Part shown: positions 28,042 to 35,710 of the stretch, in pieces
How positions within the stretch are numbered: position 1 is the stretch's first letter
How the letters are laid out: each line of letters starts with the position of its first letter
From: an uncultured delta proteobacterium
GTDB lineage: Bacteria > Myxococcota_A > Polyangia > Polyangiales > Polyangiaceae
Direction: 5' to 3'
Length of the DNA stretch: 35,710 nt
NCBI GenBank assembly: GCA_903906315.1
Contig: CAIVJW010000396.1
Coordinates: 1 to 35,710, forward strand
The notes under the pieces: generated by a model
Told to the model about the DNA's origin: nothing
The model's input: the letters and a program-made list of their open reading frames with translations, nothing else
Database searches by the model: none
Made by a program: the position numbers and the translations under genes

Positions 28042-28071
28042 TTGCGCCTGCGTTGTGCCGAGCGCTACCTT
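28042..28071 (+). promoter_or_regulatory. Candidate sigma70 promoter with a long leader
   Basis: TTGCGC (28042-28047), an 18-bp spacer and TACCTT (28066-28071) resemble a sigma70 promoter upstream of the 151-residue protein gene. The predicted leader is about 195 nt, unlike most genes here. Next to it, CTACC and GGTAG (28065-28081) form a short inverted repeat. Apart from these and an 11-bp direct repeat (28004-28014 and 28029-28039), I see nothing in 28000-28271. Confidence 0.35.
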
Positions 28072-28271
28072 ACTTCGGTAGGGCGGTCTCCTGCGGGGGC
28101 TCCGTGACCGTCCCACTCGACAGAGCACCGCCGCGCGTTCGTGGAGCCCTGGCCGCACCCGGCGAAGGCGATCGCGAGGCGAGACGCGGCGTCGGGGGAC
28201 GGGCGGGTCGCATGGCGCCCTTCCGATCGGCCTCGGGATGACACGCCCCCTCACGGTGACGAGGAGCGATC

Positions 28272-28727
28272 ATGGCCCAGCATGCGTCCGAGCCCCCCGA
28301 GCACAGCGCCGTCTTCGAGCGCTCCCCAGCGCGCTCCGCCGCGGCGCTGGCACCGCCACCGATGGTCGTCGCGTCGGCCTGCCGGACCACGCGCGAGGTG
28401 GTCGCGTGGGCGGTCGCCACCGAGCTCGGGCTGCGCTGCTACGTCGCGGCGTCGGCCCGCGAGGCGCTCGCCCGGCTCGGGCTCGACCCGGAAGGCATCC
28501 CCCTGATGGGCAGCGCGAACGCCACGCCGATGCCCGGCGCCATGCTCCTCGAGACGGACCTCCTGCTCGAGCCGGTGGCCGGACCGGCGCTCTGCCGCGC
28601 CTTGCACGCGCTCGAGGTGCGCACCCTGATCCTGCGCGGGGGCGCGCCCCGGGACCTGGTCGCGGCCGAGCGAGCGGCTGCCTCCGTGCTGGATCGCCTG
28701 CGCGGGCAGCTCGCGCGCAGCGCCTGA
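28272..28727 (+). CDS. Small protein, possibly a degenerate receiver-like domain
   Basis: The product is 151 residues and I cannot place it firmly. A disordered ~28-residue N-terminus is followed by PPMVVASACRTTREVVAWAV, then LGLRCYVAASAREALARLG, which has the strand-helix-strand look of the first third of a response-regulator receiver (in which xGYxVxxAxxGxEAL is typical). Later, LLLEPVAGPALCRALHALE resembles the KP-containing end of a receiver, with Glu in place of the conserved Lys. The acidic pocket and the phosphoacceptor Asp are absent, so it could not be phosphorylated in the normal way. The ATG at 28272 has an ideal AGGAG 5 nt upstream. It precedes the ATPase-TPR pair by 195 nt on the same strand. 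Confidence 0.6.
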   Translation: MAQHASEPPEHSAVFERSPARSAAALAPPPMVVASACRTTREVVAWAVATELGLRCYVAASAREALARLGLDPEGIPLMGSANATPMPGAMLLETDLLLEPVAGPALCRALHALEVRTLILRGGAPRDLVAAERAAASVLDRLRGQLARSA

Positions 28728-28836
28728 GGGCGGCGCCCCGACGGCGGTCGCCTCGAGCAGCGCGCGGCGGGCGCTCCCGAGGTCGCATACGGAAGTACTC
28801 CGCGAAGCGCGACCGGCCGGGGCGTGGAGCCGGTCC

Positions 28837-28851
28837 GTGACGCCGGGTCAC
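28837..28851. promoter_or_regulatory. Palindrome upstream of the ATPase gene (possible operator)
   Basis: GTGAC-GCCGG-GTCAC is a perfect 5-bp inverted repeat with a 5-bp centre. It overlaps a second stem, GCCGGG-TCA-CCCGGC (28842-28856). It lies about 60 bp upstream of the -10 box at 28911, where an activator site or a terminator of the preceding gene could be. Confidence 0.35.
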
Positions 28852-28910
28852 CCGGCGGCGGCGGCGGCCGGAGGGCGGCGTCGAAATGCGGCACTCGGCG
28901 CCGGATTCGA

Positions 28911-28916
28911 TAGCAT
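28911..28916 (+). promoter_or_regulatory. -10 box of the ATPase-TPR operon (leaderless type)
   Basis: TAGCAT ends 6 nt before the ATG at 28923 with no Shine-Dalgarno site between. No good -35 was seen at the expected distance, which fits regulation by an upstream activator. Confidence 0.45.
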
Positions 28917-28922
28917 CGGCGC

Positions 28923-30095
28923 ATGAGCCCTCCGGCCGGCATCGAAGAGCACGACGCGGTACAGGTCCTCGATCACCTGGTGCGGCGGGCGGCGACGATC
29001 GGAGCGAGCGACATCCACATCGAGCCGAAGCGCGACGGCATCCGGGTGCGCTGCCGCGTCGACGGCGTGATGGTCGGTCAGGGCGTCCTGCCGCTCGAGC
29101 TCGGGCCTCCCCTCACCTCGCGGGTGAAGGTCCTCGGCCGCATGGACATGACCGAGCGCCGGCTGCCGCAGGACGGCCAGTTTCAGCTCGACCTCGGCGG
29201 GCCCGCGATCAACCTGCGCGCCTCGACGTTCCCGGGCATCCACGGCGAGACGCTCGTGCTGCGGCTCCTGATGGGCTCGTCGATGATCCCGCTCGAGCGC
29301 CTCGGCATCGAGCCGAAGGACTTCACCAAGGTGCGGCGCCTCGCCGACCGGCCGACGGGGCTCATCATCTGCTGCGGCCCGACCGGGTCCGGCAAGACCT
29401 CGACGCTCTATTCGCTGATCCGCGTGATGAACACGGCGGAGCTGTCGATCGTGACGCTCGAGGATCCGATCGAGGTCGAGTTTCCGGAGATCACGCAAGG
29501 CCAGACGAACCCGCGCCAGGGCTTCACGTTCGCGACCGGGCTGCGCGCCATCCTGCGCCAGGACCCGGACGTGATCCTGGTCGGCGAGATGCGCGACGCC
29601 GAGACGGCGCAGATCGCCCTCCAGGCGAGCTTGACGGGTCACCTGGTGCTCTCGACGCTGCACACGTCGAACGCGATCGAGACCGTCGCGCGCCTCGTCG
29701 ACCTCGGCGCCGAGTCGTGGATCGTCGCAAACTCGCTGCTCGCCGTCGTCGCGCAGCGCCTCGTGCGCGTCCTCTGCCAGGAGTGCGCGGAGCCGTACGA
29801 GCTCGGCGCCGACCTCTCCGACGAGGACGGCCTCATCCTCATGGAGGCCGGGACGCCGCTGAAGATGCCGCGCGGGTGCGCCAAGTGCCACGACACCGGC
29901 TACCGCGGGCGCTGCGGCATCTTCGAGGTGCTCGAGATCGACGACGAGATCCGCGAGCTCATCAAGCAGCGCGCGGCCGCGAAGGACTACCGCGCGGCCG
30001 TGCACGCAGCGGGGCTGCTGCCGCTGCGGGAAGCCGGGCTGAACAAGGCCAAGCTAGGCGTGACGTCGCTCGAAGAGGTCCTCCGCGTCACGTGA
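28923..30095 (+). CDS. GspE/PulE-type secretion ATPase lacking the N-terminal domain
   Basis: The 390-residue protein is a type II secretion/type IV pilus-like ATPase core. It starts directly at the N2-like domain (GASDIHIEPKRDGIRVRCRV, residues 28-45), with no MshEN/GspE N1 domain, and is therefore well short of the ~560 residues of typical PilB or GspE. Walker A is GPTGSGKTS (152-160), the Asp box surrounds TLEDPIEVEFPE (178-189), Walker B is DVILVGEMRD (216-225), and the His box is TGHLVLSTLHTSNA (238-251). A four-Cys zinc site is present: Cys285, Cys288, Cys319 and Cys322. All ATPase motifs are intact. The only gene that is clearly coupled to it is the giant TPR gene starting 7 nt downstream; no pilin, platform or secretin gene is in view. 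Confidence 0.9.
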   Translation: MSPPAGIEEHDAVQVLDHLVRRAATIGASDIHIEPKRDGIRVRCRVDGVMVGQGVLPLELGPPLTSRVKVLGRMDMTERRLPQDGQFQLDLGGPAINLRASTFPGIHGETLVLRLLMGSSMIPLERLGIEPKDFTKVRRLADRPTGLIICCGPTGSGKTSTLYSLIRVMNTAELSIVTLEDPIEVEFPEITQGQTNPRQGFTFATGLRAILRQDPDVILVGEMRDAETAQIALQASLTGHLVLSTLHTSNAIETVARLVDLGAESWIVANSLLAVVAQRLVRVLCQECAEPYELGADLSDEDGLILMEAGTPLKMPRGCAKCHDTGYRGRCGIFEVLEIDDEIRELIKQRAAAKDYRAAVHAAGLLPLREAGLNKAKLGVTSLEEVLRVT

Positions 30096-30102
30096 GCGCG
30101 CC

Positions 30103-33100
30103 ATGTCGAACGCCAAGCTCGAGCAGCTGATCAACGTCCTGTCGGACGGGCTGCTGATGGATGGCCGGGATGCGTGGAAGCGCACGCAGCTCGGCGAGGC
30201 CTATCAGAAGCTCGGTCGCCACGAGGAGGCGCTCGTCGCCTTCCGGCGCGCCGTCCGCGACCAGCCGGGGTACGCTCCGGCCCACGCGGCGCTCGGCAAC
30301 CTGCTCGCCGAGAAGGGCGAGTGGACGGAGGCCGAGGCGAGCCTGCGCGAGGCCTTGCGGCTGAAGCCGGAGCTCGTGCAGGCGCACGTCACGCTCGCGG
30401 AGAGCTACGCGAAGCGCGGCGAGCACGCGAGCGCCTCGGAGGCGTTCGCCGCGGCGCTGGCGCTCAAGCCCGAGATGGTCAGCCTGCTGCGCGGGGCGGC
30501 GGACGTGGCCCTCAAGGCGAGGCGGCTCGAGGAGGCCGCGCGCTTCCTCGGCCTGGCGCGCGAGCAGACGCCGAACGACGCCGACGTGCTGCTCTCGCTC
30601 GGGCTCACGTGCGCCGAGCTGCGCCGGTTCCCCGAGGCGCGCGACGCGCTGACGGCGTACGTCGCGCGCAAGGACGGGCCGGCCGCGGCGTGGGTCGCGC
30701 TCGCCCGGGCGTGCGACGCCGTGGGCGACGCCGCCGGCGCGGCGACCGCGTACGAGCGCGGCCTCGCGGCGCTGCCCGACGACGCCGATCTCGCGGTCGC
30801 GGGCGGGCGGGCGCTGGCGGCGATCGGCGCGCACGCGAAGGCCGCGGCGGTGCTCGAACGCGCGACGACGAGGCTGCCCGACGCGGCGCACGTGCACGCG
30901 GCGCTCGGGGCGAGCCTGCTCGCGCTCGATCGCTTCGAGCCGGCCGCGCGCGCCCTCTCGCGGGCGACGAAGCTCGCGCCGACGGACGCGCCGCACCACG
31001 TGGCGCTCGCCCGCGCGGAGCTCGGGCTCGGGCGCGTGCAGGGCGCGGCCGACGCGCTCGAGCAGGCGCTGCGGCTCGACGGGTCGAACACCGACGCGCT
31101 GCTGCTGCTCGCGGGCGCGTACTCGAAGCTCGACCGCGCGCCGGACGCGACGAGCGCCCTCCGGCGCGCGATTGCCACGAAGCCGGACGACGCCGGGCTG
31201 CGGCTGGAGCTCGCGAAGCACCTGCGCGCGCTCGGGCAGACGCCGCAGGCGCTGATCGCGTTTCGCGAGGCGGCCGCGCGGCAGGCGACGCTGACCGAGG
31301 CGCACCTCGGCGCGGCGCGCTGCGCGAGCGAGCTCGAGCAGCTCCGCGACGCCGCGCGCGACTACGAGGCGGCCATCGCGGCGAGCCCGGACCGAGCGGA
31401 GGCGCACCGCGGGCTCGGCGCCGTGCGACGGCGCCTCGAGGACCACGCGAGCGCGGTGACGGCGCTGCTCGAGGCGACGCGGCTCGACGCGGGCGACGGC
31501 GAGGCCTTCCTGTGGCTGGCCGAGAGCCGCTTCGCGCTCGGCCGGGTCGACGACGCGCTCTCCGACGTTCGCCAGGCCATCCACCGACGGCCGGACGAGG
31601 CCGCCGCCCACAAGCTGCTCGGCGTGCTGCTGGCGCGCCAGAACCGGCACGCGGACGCCAGCGAGGAGCTCGAGAAGGCGATCGACCTGGCGCCCCGCGC
31701 GGCCGAGGCGCCGGAGACGCTCTACGAGCTCGGGGTCTGCCGACGCACGCTCGGCAAGCTCGACCTCGCGGAGCAGGCGTTCTCGCGCGCGGCCGCGTTC
31801 CTGCCCAAGGAGCCGCGCTACCGGCTCGCGATCGGGCAGCTCTACCTCGAGCTTGGGCGGAACGAGGAGGCCGTCGAGGCGCTCGAGCGCGCCGACCACC
31901 TGCGCGGCGGCGACGTCGAGACGCTGCGCGCGCTCGGCCGCGCGTACCTCCTGTTCGACTCGCCGCGCGAGGCGCAGCGGACGCTGGAGAAGGCGATCTC
32001 GGTCGGCCCGCCGCTGGCCGCGACGCACCTGCACCACGCGCGCGCGCTGCTGGCGCTGCAGCGGGCGCCCGACGCGCGCCGCGAGCTCGAGGCCGCGCTG
32101 CGGCTCGACCCGACCCTCGCGGAGGCGCACCTCCTGGTCGGCGTGCTGCTGTCGAAGACCGGCGAGCTGCGCGGCGCGGCCGATCACCTCGAGGAGGCGA
32201 CGCGGACGGCGACGGATCCGGCCGACGCCTATGGCGAGCTCGCGCGCGTGCGGGGCGCCCTCGGCGAGACGCACGAAGCGCTCCTCGCGTGGAAGCAGCG
32301 GCTGCGCGCGCGACCGAACGACGCGGACGCGCACTTCGGCCTCGCCGAGACGCTCGTGCTCGCGGGGCGCGACGGCGAGGCCGTCCCCTCGCAGGAGGCC
32401 GGGATCGCGCTCGATCCGAGGCGCGCGGGCGCCCACCGCCGGCTCGGCGAGACGCTCGTGCGGCTCGGCCGGCACGACGAGGCCGTCGCGCCGCTCGAGA
32501 TCGCCGCGGTCGCCGAGCCGGACGACGCGGGGCTCTTCGCGATGATCGCGGGCTGCCACGAGCGCGCCGCCGACCCGGCAAAGGAGGTCACCGCGCTGGA
32601 TCGCGCCGTCACGGTGAAGGCCGACGACCCCGCCATCCTGCGCCGGCTCGGCCTCGCGCAGCGCAAGCTCGGCCGATCGACGGCGGCGATCGCCGCGCTC
32701 GGGCGCGCGCTCTCGCTCGCGCCGGAGATGACCGACCTCGAGGTGCCGCTCGGCGAGCTGCACCGCGCCGCCGGGCGCCGCGCGGCCGCCGCCGGCGATC
32801 ACGCCGAGGCCGCCGCCGGCCTCGCGAAGGCCAGGCTCTACCAGCGCGACGACGCCGAGCTCTGCGTCGAGCACGCGACCTCGCTCCGCGCGCTCGGCCG
32901 GGACGCCGACGCGGCCGCAGCCGCCGAGCGAGCGGCCGAGATCGCGCCCGAGCGGGCCGACGTCTGGCACCTCGTGGGCGAGCTCCGCGAGCGGACGGGC
33001 GACCACCAGGCCGCCCGCGAGGCGTTCCAGCACGTCGTCGCGACGCAGCCGACGCGCCTCTCCGCGCAGCTGGGCCTCGGCCTCGCGTGCGTGCGGCTCG

Positions 33101-35710
33101 GCGACCTGGCGAGCGCGCTCGAGCCGCTCACCCGCGCCGTCGCGATCGACCCCGAGCACGTCGCGGCGCTCGGCGAGCTCGGCGCCGCGCAGCAGGCGGC
33201 CTCGCGCACCGCCGAAGCGCGCGACACCTTCCAGCGCCTGACGAAGCTCCGGCCGCTCGACCCGGACCCGCTGCGTCGGCTGGCGGCGTGCCGCGTCGCG
33301 CTCGGCGAGGACGAGGGCGCGTTCATCGCGCTCACCCAGCTCGCGCGCCTCGCCCCGGACGACCTGGAGGTCGTCGCGTCGATCGCCGCGTGCCAGGACC
33401 GCCTCGGCCGCCTCGAGGACTGCGTCGCGAGCTGGGAGCGCCTGCTCGCGGTCGAGCCGGAGCGGACGGCCGCGCGCAGGGCCGCGGCGCTCGTCTACGC
33501 GCGGCTCGACCGGCACGACGACGTCGTGCGCAGCGCGAAGCCGGTGCTGCGATCGCGGCCCGAGGACCCGGAGCTGCTGCTCGCCGTCGCCCGCGCCCAC
33601 GCCCAGCGCGGCCGCGCGGCCGAGGCCGCCGACGCTGCGACGGAGCTCGTGCGCATCGCGCCGACGAGCGTCGACGGCCTGTGGGAGCTTTCCGCCGCGG
33701 AGGTCGCGCGCGGACGCGACGAGGCCGCGGTCGCCGCGCTCGAGCGCGCGTTCGCCGTCGCCGCCGCGCCGCCGCGCGTGAAGGCGCGCCTCGACGAGCT
33801 CGTCCGGGGCCGCGCCGCGGAGCTCGAGTCGAAGGGCGATCACGCCGCGGCGCTCGCGTCCTACCAGCGCGCGCGCGATCTCGAGCCCGACGACCCCGCG
33901 CGCGCCCTCGGCGCCGCCCGCTGCATGCAGGCGCTCGGCCGCTCACCCGAGGCGCTCGACGCGCTTCGCCGCAACCTGAAGGCGCACCCGACCCACGGCG
34001 GGTCGCTGCTCCTGCTCGGGCGCCTCTACGCCGAGGCCGGCTACGGCCGCGAAGCGGTGGACGCCTTCCGCAAGGCCGAGGCCTCCGACCTCGCCACCGA
34101 CGATCGCTTCGAGGCGCTCGCCGGCCTGGGCTTCGCGTGCGCGGAGAGCGACCTCGAAGGCGACGCGATCGACGCGCTCCGGCGCGCCGCCGAGATCCGC
34201 CCGGGCGACGCCCGCGTGAAGGCCAAGCTCGGGAGCCTGTACGACGCCGCCGGCCGGTCCGGCGAGGCGATCGGCGCGCTCATCGAGCTGCGAGCGATGC
34301 GCGGGCTCGGGCCCGAGGAGCAGCGCCGGCTCGGCCTGCTCTCCGCGGCCGCGGGCCGCCACGACGACGCGGTCGAGCCGCTGACCGCGGCGCTCGCGGC
34401 TTCGCCGGGCGACGCCGAGCTCCTCGAGGCGATCGCGGCCGCGTTCGAGGCGATCGGTCGCGACGCGGACGCCACGCGCATCCTGCTGCGGCTGCGCGAC
34501 GCCGCGCCAGGGCACGCGACCGTGTCCTCGCGGCTCGGCCTCGCCTACGCGCGGCTCGGCCAGCACGCCGAGGCGGCCGCGGCGCTCGAGGTCGCTCGCG
34601 TCAAGGAGCCCCCGCGCCCGGAGATCCTGGCGGCGATCGTCGCAGCGTACGGCGCGGTCGGGGACGAGCCGGCGCGACGAGGCGCGCTCGAGGCGCTCGT
34701 GAAGCTCTCGCCGGGCGACCTCCCCGCGCAGCGCGCGCTCGGCGACTCGTACGACGCCGCCGGCCGCCGCGACGAGGCGATCGAAGCGCTCGCGCGCGCC
34801 GACGAGCTGTCGCGCGGCGCCGACCCCGAGCTGCGCAAGCGCGTGGCCGAGCTCCACCTCGCCCGCGCGGCGTCGTCGGACGGGCCCGCGGCCGAAGACG
34901 ACCTCGCGCGCGCCCGCCGCTTCGGGGCTCGTGAGCCCGGGATCTTGCTCGACATCGCCCGCGCGTACGCCGGCCGGAGGCTCCAGCACGAGGCCGCGTC
35001 GACGGCCCGCGAGGTGCTCGCGATCGCCCCCGGCGACGTGCCCGCCGCGCTCCTGCTCGGACGCGCGCTCGCGGTCGGCGGCGACGCGCGCGGCGCGGCG
35101 GAGGCGTTCGAGCTCGCGCTGCGCCACCGCGTCGACGCCGTCGAAGCCCTCGTCGGCGCCGGCCACGCGTACCTGTCGCTCGGCCGCCCCGAGGAGAGCG
35201 TCGCGATGCTGCGGCGCGCGACCGCCGTCGACGCCGACCGGCTCGACGCGCACGCGATGCTCGCCGAGACGCTGCGCGCCCGCGGCCGCGGGGCGGAGGC
35301 CGCGCAGAGCTACCGCGAGGTGGTGCGGCTCGCGCCGGAGGACGGCGCCGCGTGGCGCGCGCTCGGCGATCTCCTGCTCTCGCTGGGCGAGGCGCGCGAG
35401 GCCGCGACCGCGCTCGAGCGGTCGATCGCGATCACGCCGGAGGACTCCACGGGCCTGCTCGCGCTCGCGACGGCCAACGAGCGGCTCGGCCAGTCGGGCG
35501 AGCAGCTCGCGCTCCTCGACCGCGCCCACCAGGCTCGCCCCGACGACGCCGACACGGCCGCGCGCTTCGCGCTCGCGCTCGCGGCCACGCCCGACGCCGA
35601 CCGCGCGCTCACCGCGCTCGAGCGAGCCCGCGCGCTCGACGGCTCGCGCGTCGACGTCGCCCGCCGCCTCGTCGAGCTCTACGGCGACCGCGCCGCGCGG
35701 CGCGAGGTGA
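30103..35710 (+). CDS. Giant tetratricopeptide-repeat protein (partial, 3' end beyond the window)
   Basis: The frame from the ATG at 30103 has no stop before the window ends at 35710, so at least 1,869 residues are encoded. Almost the whole length is TPR: 34-residue units such as AWKRTQLGEAYQKLGRHEEA, AHAALGNLLAEKGEWTEAEA and DALLLLAGAYSKLDRAPDAT repeat to the end, roughly fifty in all. The N-terminus (MSNAKLEQLINVLSDGLLMD) has no signal peptide or membrane helix, so the protein is probably cytoplasmic. No enzymatic domain is seen. TPR arrays are superhelical scaffolds that bind peptides or partner proteins. The gene follows the ATPase by 7 nt without an evident ribosome-binding site, which suggests translational coupling and a shared complex. 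Frames open on the other strand and in frame 3 are shadows of this gene. Confidence 0.9.
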   Translation, partial: MSNAKLEQLINVLSDGLLMDGRDAWKRTQLGEAYQKLGRHEEALVAFRRAVRDQPGYAPAHAALGNLLAEKGEWTEAEASLREALRLKPELVQAHVTLAESYAKRGEHASASEAFAAALALKPEMVSLLRGAADVALKARRLEEAARFLGLAREQTPNDADVLLSLGLTCAELRRFPEARDALTAYVARKDGPAAAWVALARACDAVGDAAGAATAYERGLAALPDDADLAVAGGRALAAIGAHAKAAAVLERATTRLPDAAHVHAALGASLLALDRFEPAARALSRATKLAPTDAPHHVALARAELGLGRVQGAADALEQALRLDGSNTDALLLLAGAYSKLDRAPDATSALRRAIATKPDDAGLRLELAKHLRALGQTPQALIAFREAAARQATLTEAHLGAARCASELEQLRDAARDYEAAIAASPDRAEAHRGLGAVRRRLEDHASAVTALLEATRLDAGDGEAFLWLAESRFALGRVDDALSDVRQAIHRRPDEAAAHKLLGVLLARQNRHADASEELEKAIDLAPRAAEAPETLYELGVCRRTLGKLDLAEQAFSRAAAFLPKEPRYRLAIGQLYLELGRNEEAVEALERADHLRGGDVETLRALGRAYLLFDSPREAQRTLEKAISVGPPLAATHLHHARALLALQRAPDARRELEAALRLDPTLAEAHLLVGVLLSKTGELRGAADHLEEATRTATDPADAYGELARVRGALGETHEALLAWKQRLRARPNDADAHFGLAETLVLAGRDGEAVPSQEAGIALDPRRAGAHRRLGETLVRLGRHDEAVAPLEIAAVAEPDDAGLFAMIAGCHERAADPAKEVTALDRAVTVKADDPAILRRLGLAQRKLGRSTAAIAALGRALSLAPEMTDLEVPLGELHRAAGRRAAAAGDHAEAAAGLAKARLYQRDDAELCVEHATSLRALGRDADAAAAAERAAEIAPERADVWHLVGELRERTGDHQAAREAFQHVVATQPTRLSAQLGLGLACVRLGDLASALEPLTRAVAIDPEHVAALGELGAAQQAASRTAEARDTFQRLTKLRPLDPDPLRRLAACRVALGEDEGAFIALTQLARLAPDDLEVVASIAACQDRLGRLEDCVASWERLLAVEPERTAARRAAALVYARLDRHDDVVRSAKPVLRSRPEDPELLLAVARAHAQRGRAAEAADAATELVRIAPTSVDGLWELSAAEVARGRDEAAVAALERAFAVAAAPPRVKARLDELVRGRAAELESKGDHAAALASYQRARDLEPDDPARALGAARCMQALGRSPEALDALRRNLKAHPTHGGSLLLLGRLYAEAGYGREAVDAFRKAEASDLATDDRFEALAGLGFACAESDLEGDAIDALRRAAEIRPGDARVKAKLGSLYDAAGRSGEAIGALIELRAMRGLGPEEQRRLGLLSAAAGRHDDAVEPLTAALAASPGDAELLEAIAAAFEAIGRDADATRILLRLRDAAPGHATVSSRLGLAYARLGQHAEAAAALEVARVKEPPRPEILAAIVAAYGAVGDEPARRGALEALVKLSPGDLPAQRALGDSYDAAGRRDEAIEALARADELSRGADPELRKRVAELHLARAASSDGPAAEDDLARARRFGAREPGILLDIARAYAGRRLQHEAASTAREVLAIAPGDVPAALLLGRALAVGGDARGAAEAFELALRHRVDAVEALVGAGHAYLSLGRPEESVAMLRRATAVDADRLDAHAMLAETLRARGRGAEAAQSYREVVRLAPEDGAAWRALGDLLLSLGEAREAATALERSIAITPEDSTGLLALATANERLGQSGEQLALLDRAHQARPDDADTAARFALALAATPDADRALTALERARALDGSRVDVARRLVELYGDRAARREV

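Noticed and set aside
28071-28797. Inverted near-repeat TACTTCGGTA (28071) and TACGGAAGTA (28788) flanking the small gene
   Set aside because: Only 10 bp with one mismatch, no flanking target-site duplication and no transposase; most likely chance.
30088-33843. Very long open frame on the minus strand opposite the TPR gene
   Set aside because: It mirrors GC-rich codon structure of the TPR gene, encodes an Arg/Glu/Ala-rich sequence without motifs, and overlaps a gene with clear repeats. The same holds for long antisense frames opposite gatA, hutI/nagZ and tex.

Overview
The window is about 35.7 kb of very GC-rich DNA. Codon third positions are almost always G or C, and most reading frames are open on both strands. 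The gene content suggests a myxobacterium-like member of the Myxococcota, probably a Polyangiales relative: a DUF2330-type protein, an AgmX/PglI C-terminal domain, a Cys-rich Sel1 lipoprotein, several lipoproteins of unknown function, a hybrid PAS/GAF histidine kinase and a giant TPR protein. This taxonomic guess comes from recognising families, not from a search.

Layout, left to right. (1) Positions 1-4291: the 3' end of a DUF2330-like surface protein, then a tightly packed plus-strand run gatC-gatA-GNAT acetyltransferase-lipoprotein with 4-nt overlaps or near contacts. (2) 4493-9450: a 63-residue zinc-ribbon-like protein, an SDR epimerase paired with a PlsC-like acyltransferase, truB, and a CNNM/CorC-type membrane protein with CBS domains. 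(3) 9726-10952 (minus): a single-pass membrane protein of unknown function with the best sigma70-like promoter in the window. (4) 11190-14632: an alpha/beta hydrolase, then trpG-trpD-trpC overlapping by 4 nt at each junction. (5) 14661-19478: four exported lipoproteins: a duplicated 10-cysteine domain, a Sel1-repeat protein, a degenerate sulfatase-modifying-factor-like protein, and an ExbD-like/AgmX-PglI protein. (6) 19503-26868 (minus): tex, a hybrid histidine kinase, hutI and nagZ; hutI and nagZ overlap by 4 nt. (7) 26980-35710: a CAP/SCP-domain protein, a small protein resembling a degenerate receiver, a short GspE/PulE-type ATPase without the usual N-terminal domain, and, 7 nt downstream, a TPR protein of at least 1,869 residues that is still open at the window edge.

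Much of the window is housekeeping: Glu/Asp-tRNA amidotransferase subunits, tRNA pseudouridine synthase, tryptophan synthesis, peptidoglycan recycling and Tex. The accessory signal is in the lipoprotein block and, above all, the ATPase plus giant TPR pair at the right end, which is the best candidate for an uncharacterised system. A second window-wide signal is a TANNNT-like -10 box ending about 6-9 nt before the start codon, usually with no Shine-Dalgarno sequence. This implies that many first genes are transcribed leaderless. No rRNA, tRNA, CRISPR array, insertion sequence or prophage gene was seen. No gene-free stretch exceeds 300 bases; the longest (9451-9725, 28000-28271, 10953-11189, 4292-4492) are described by the sites found in them.
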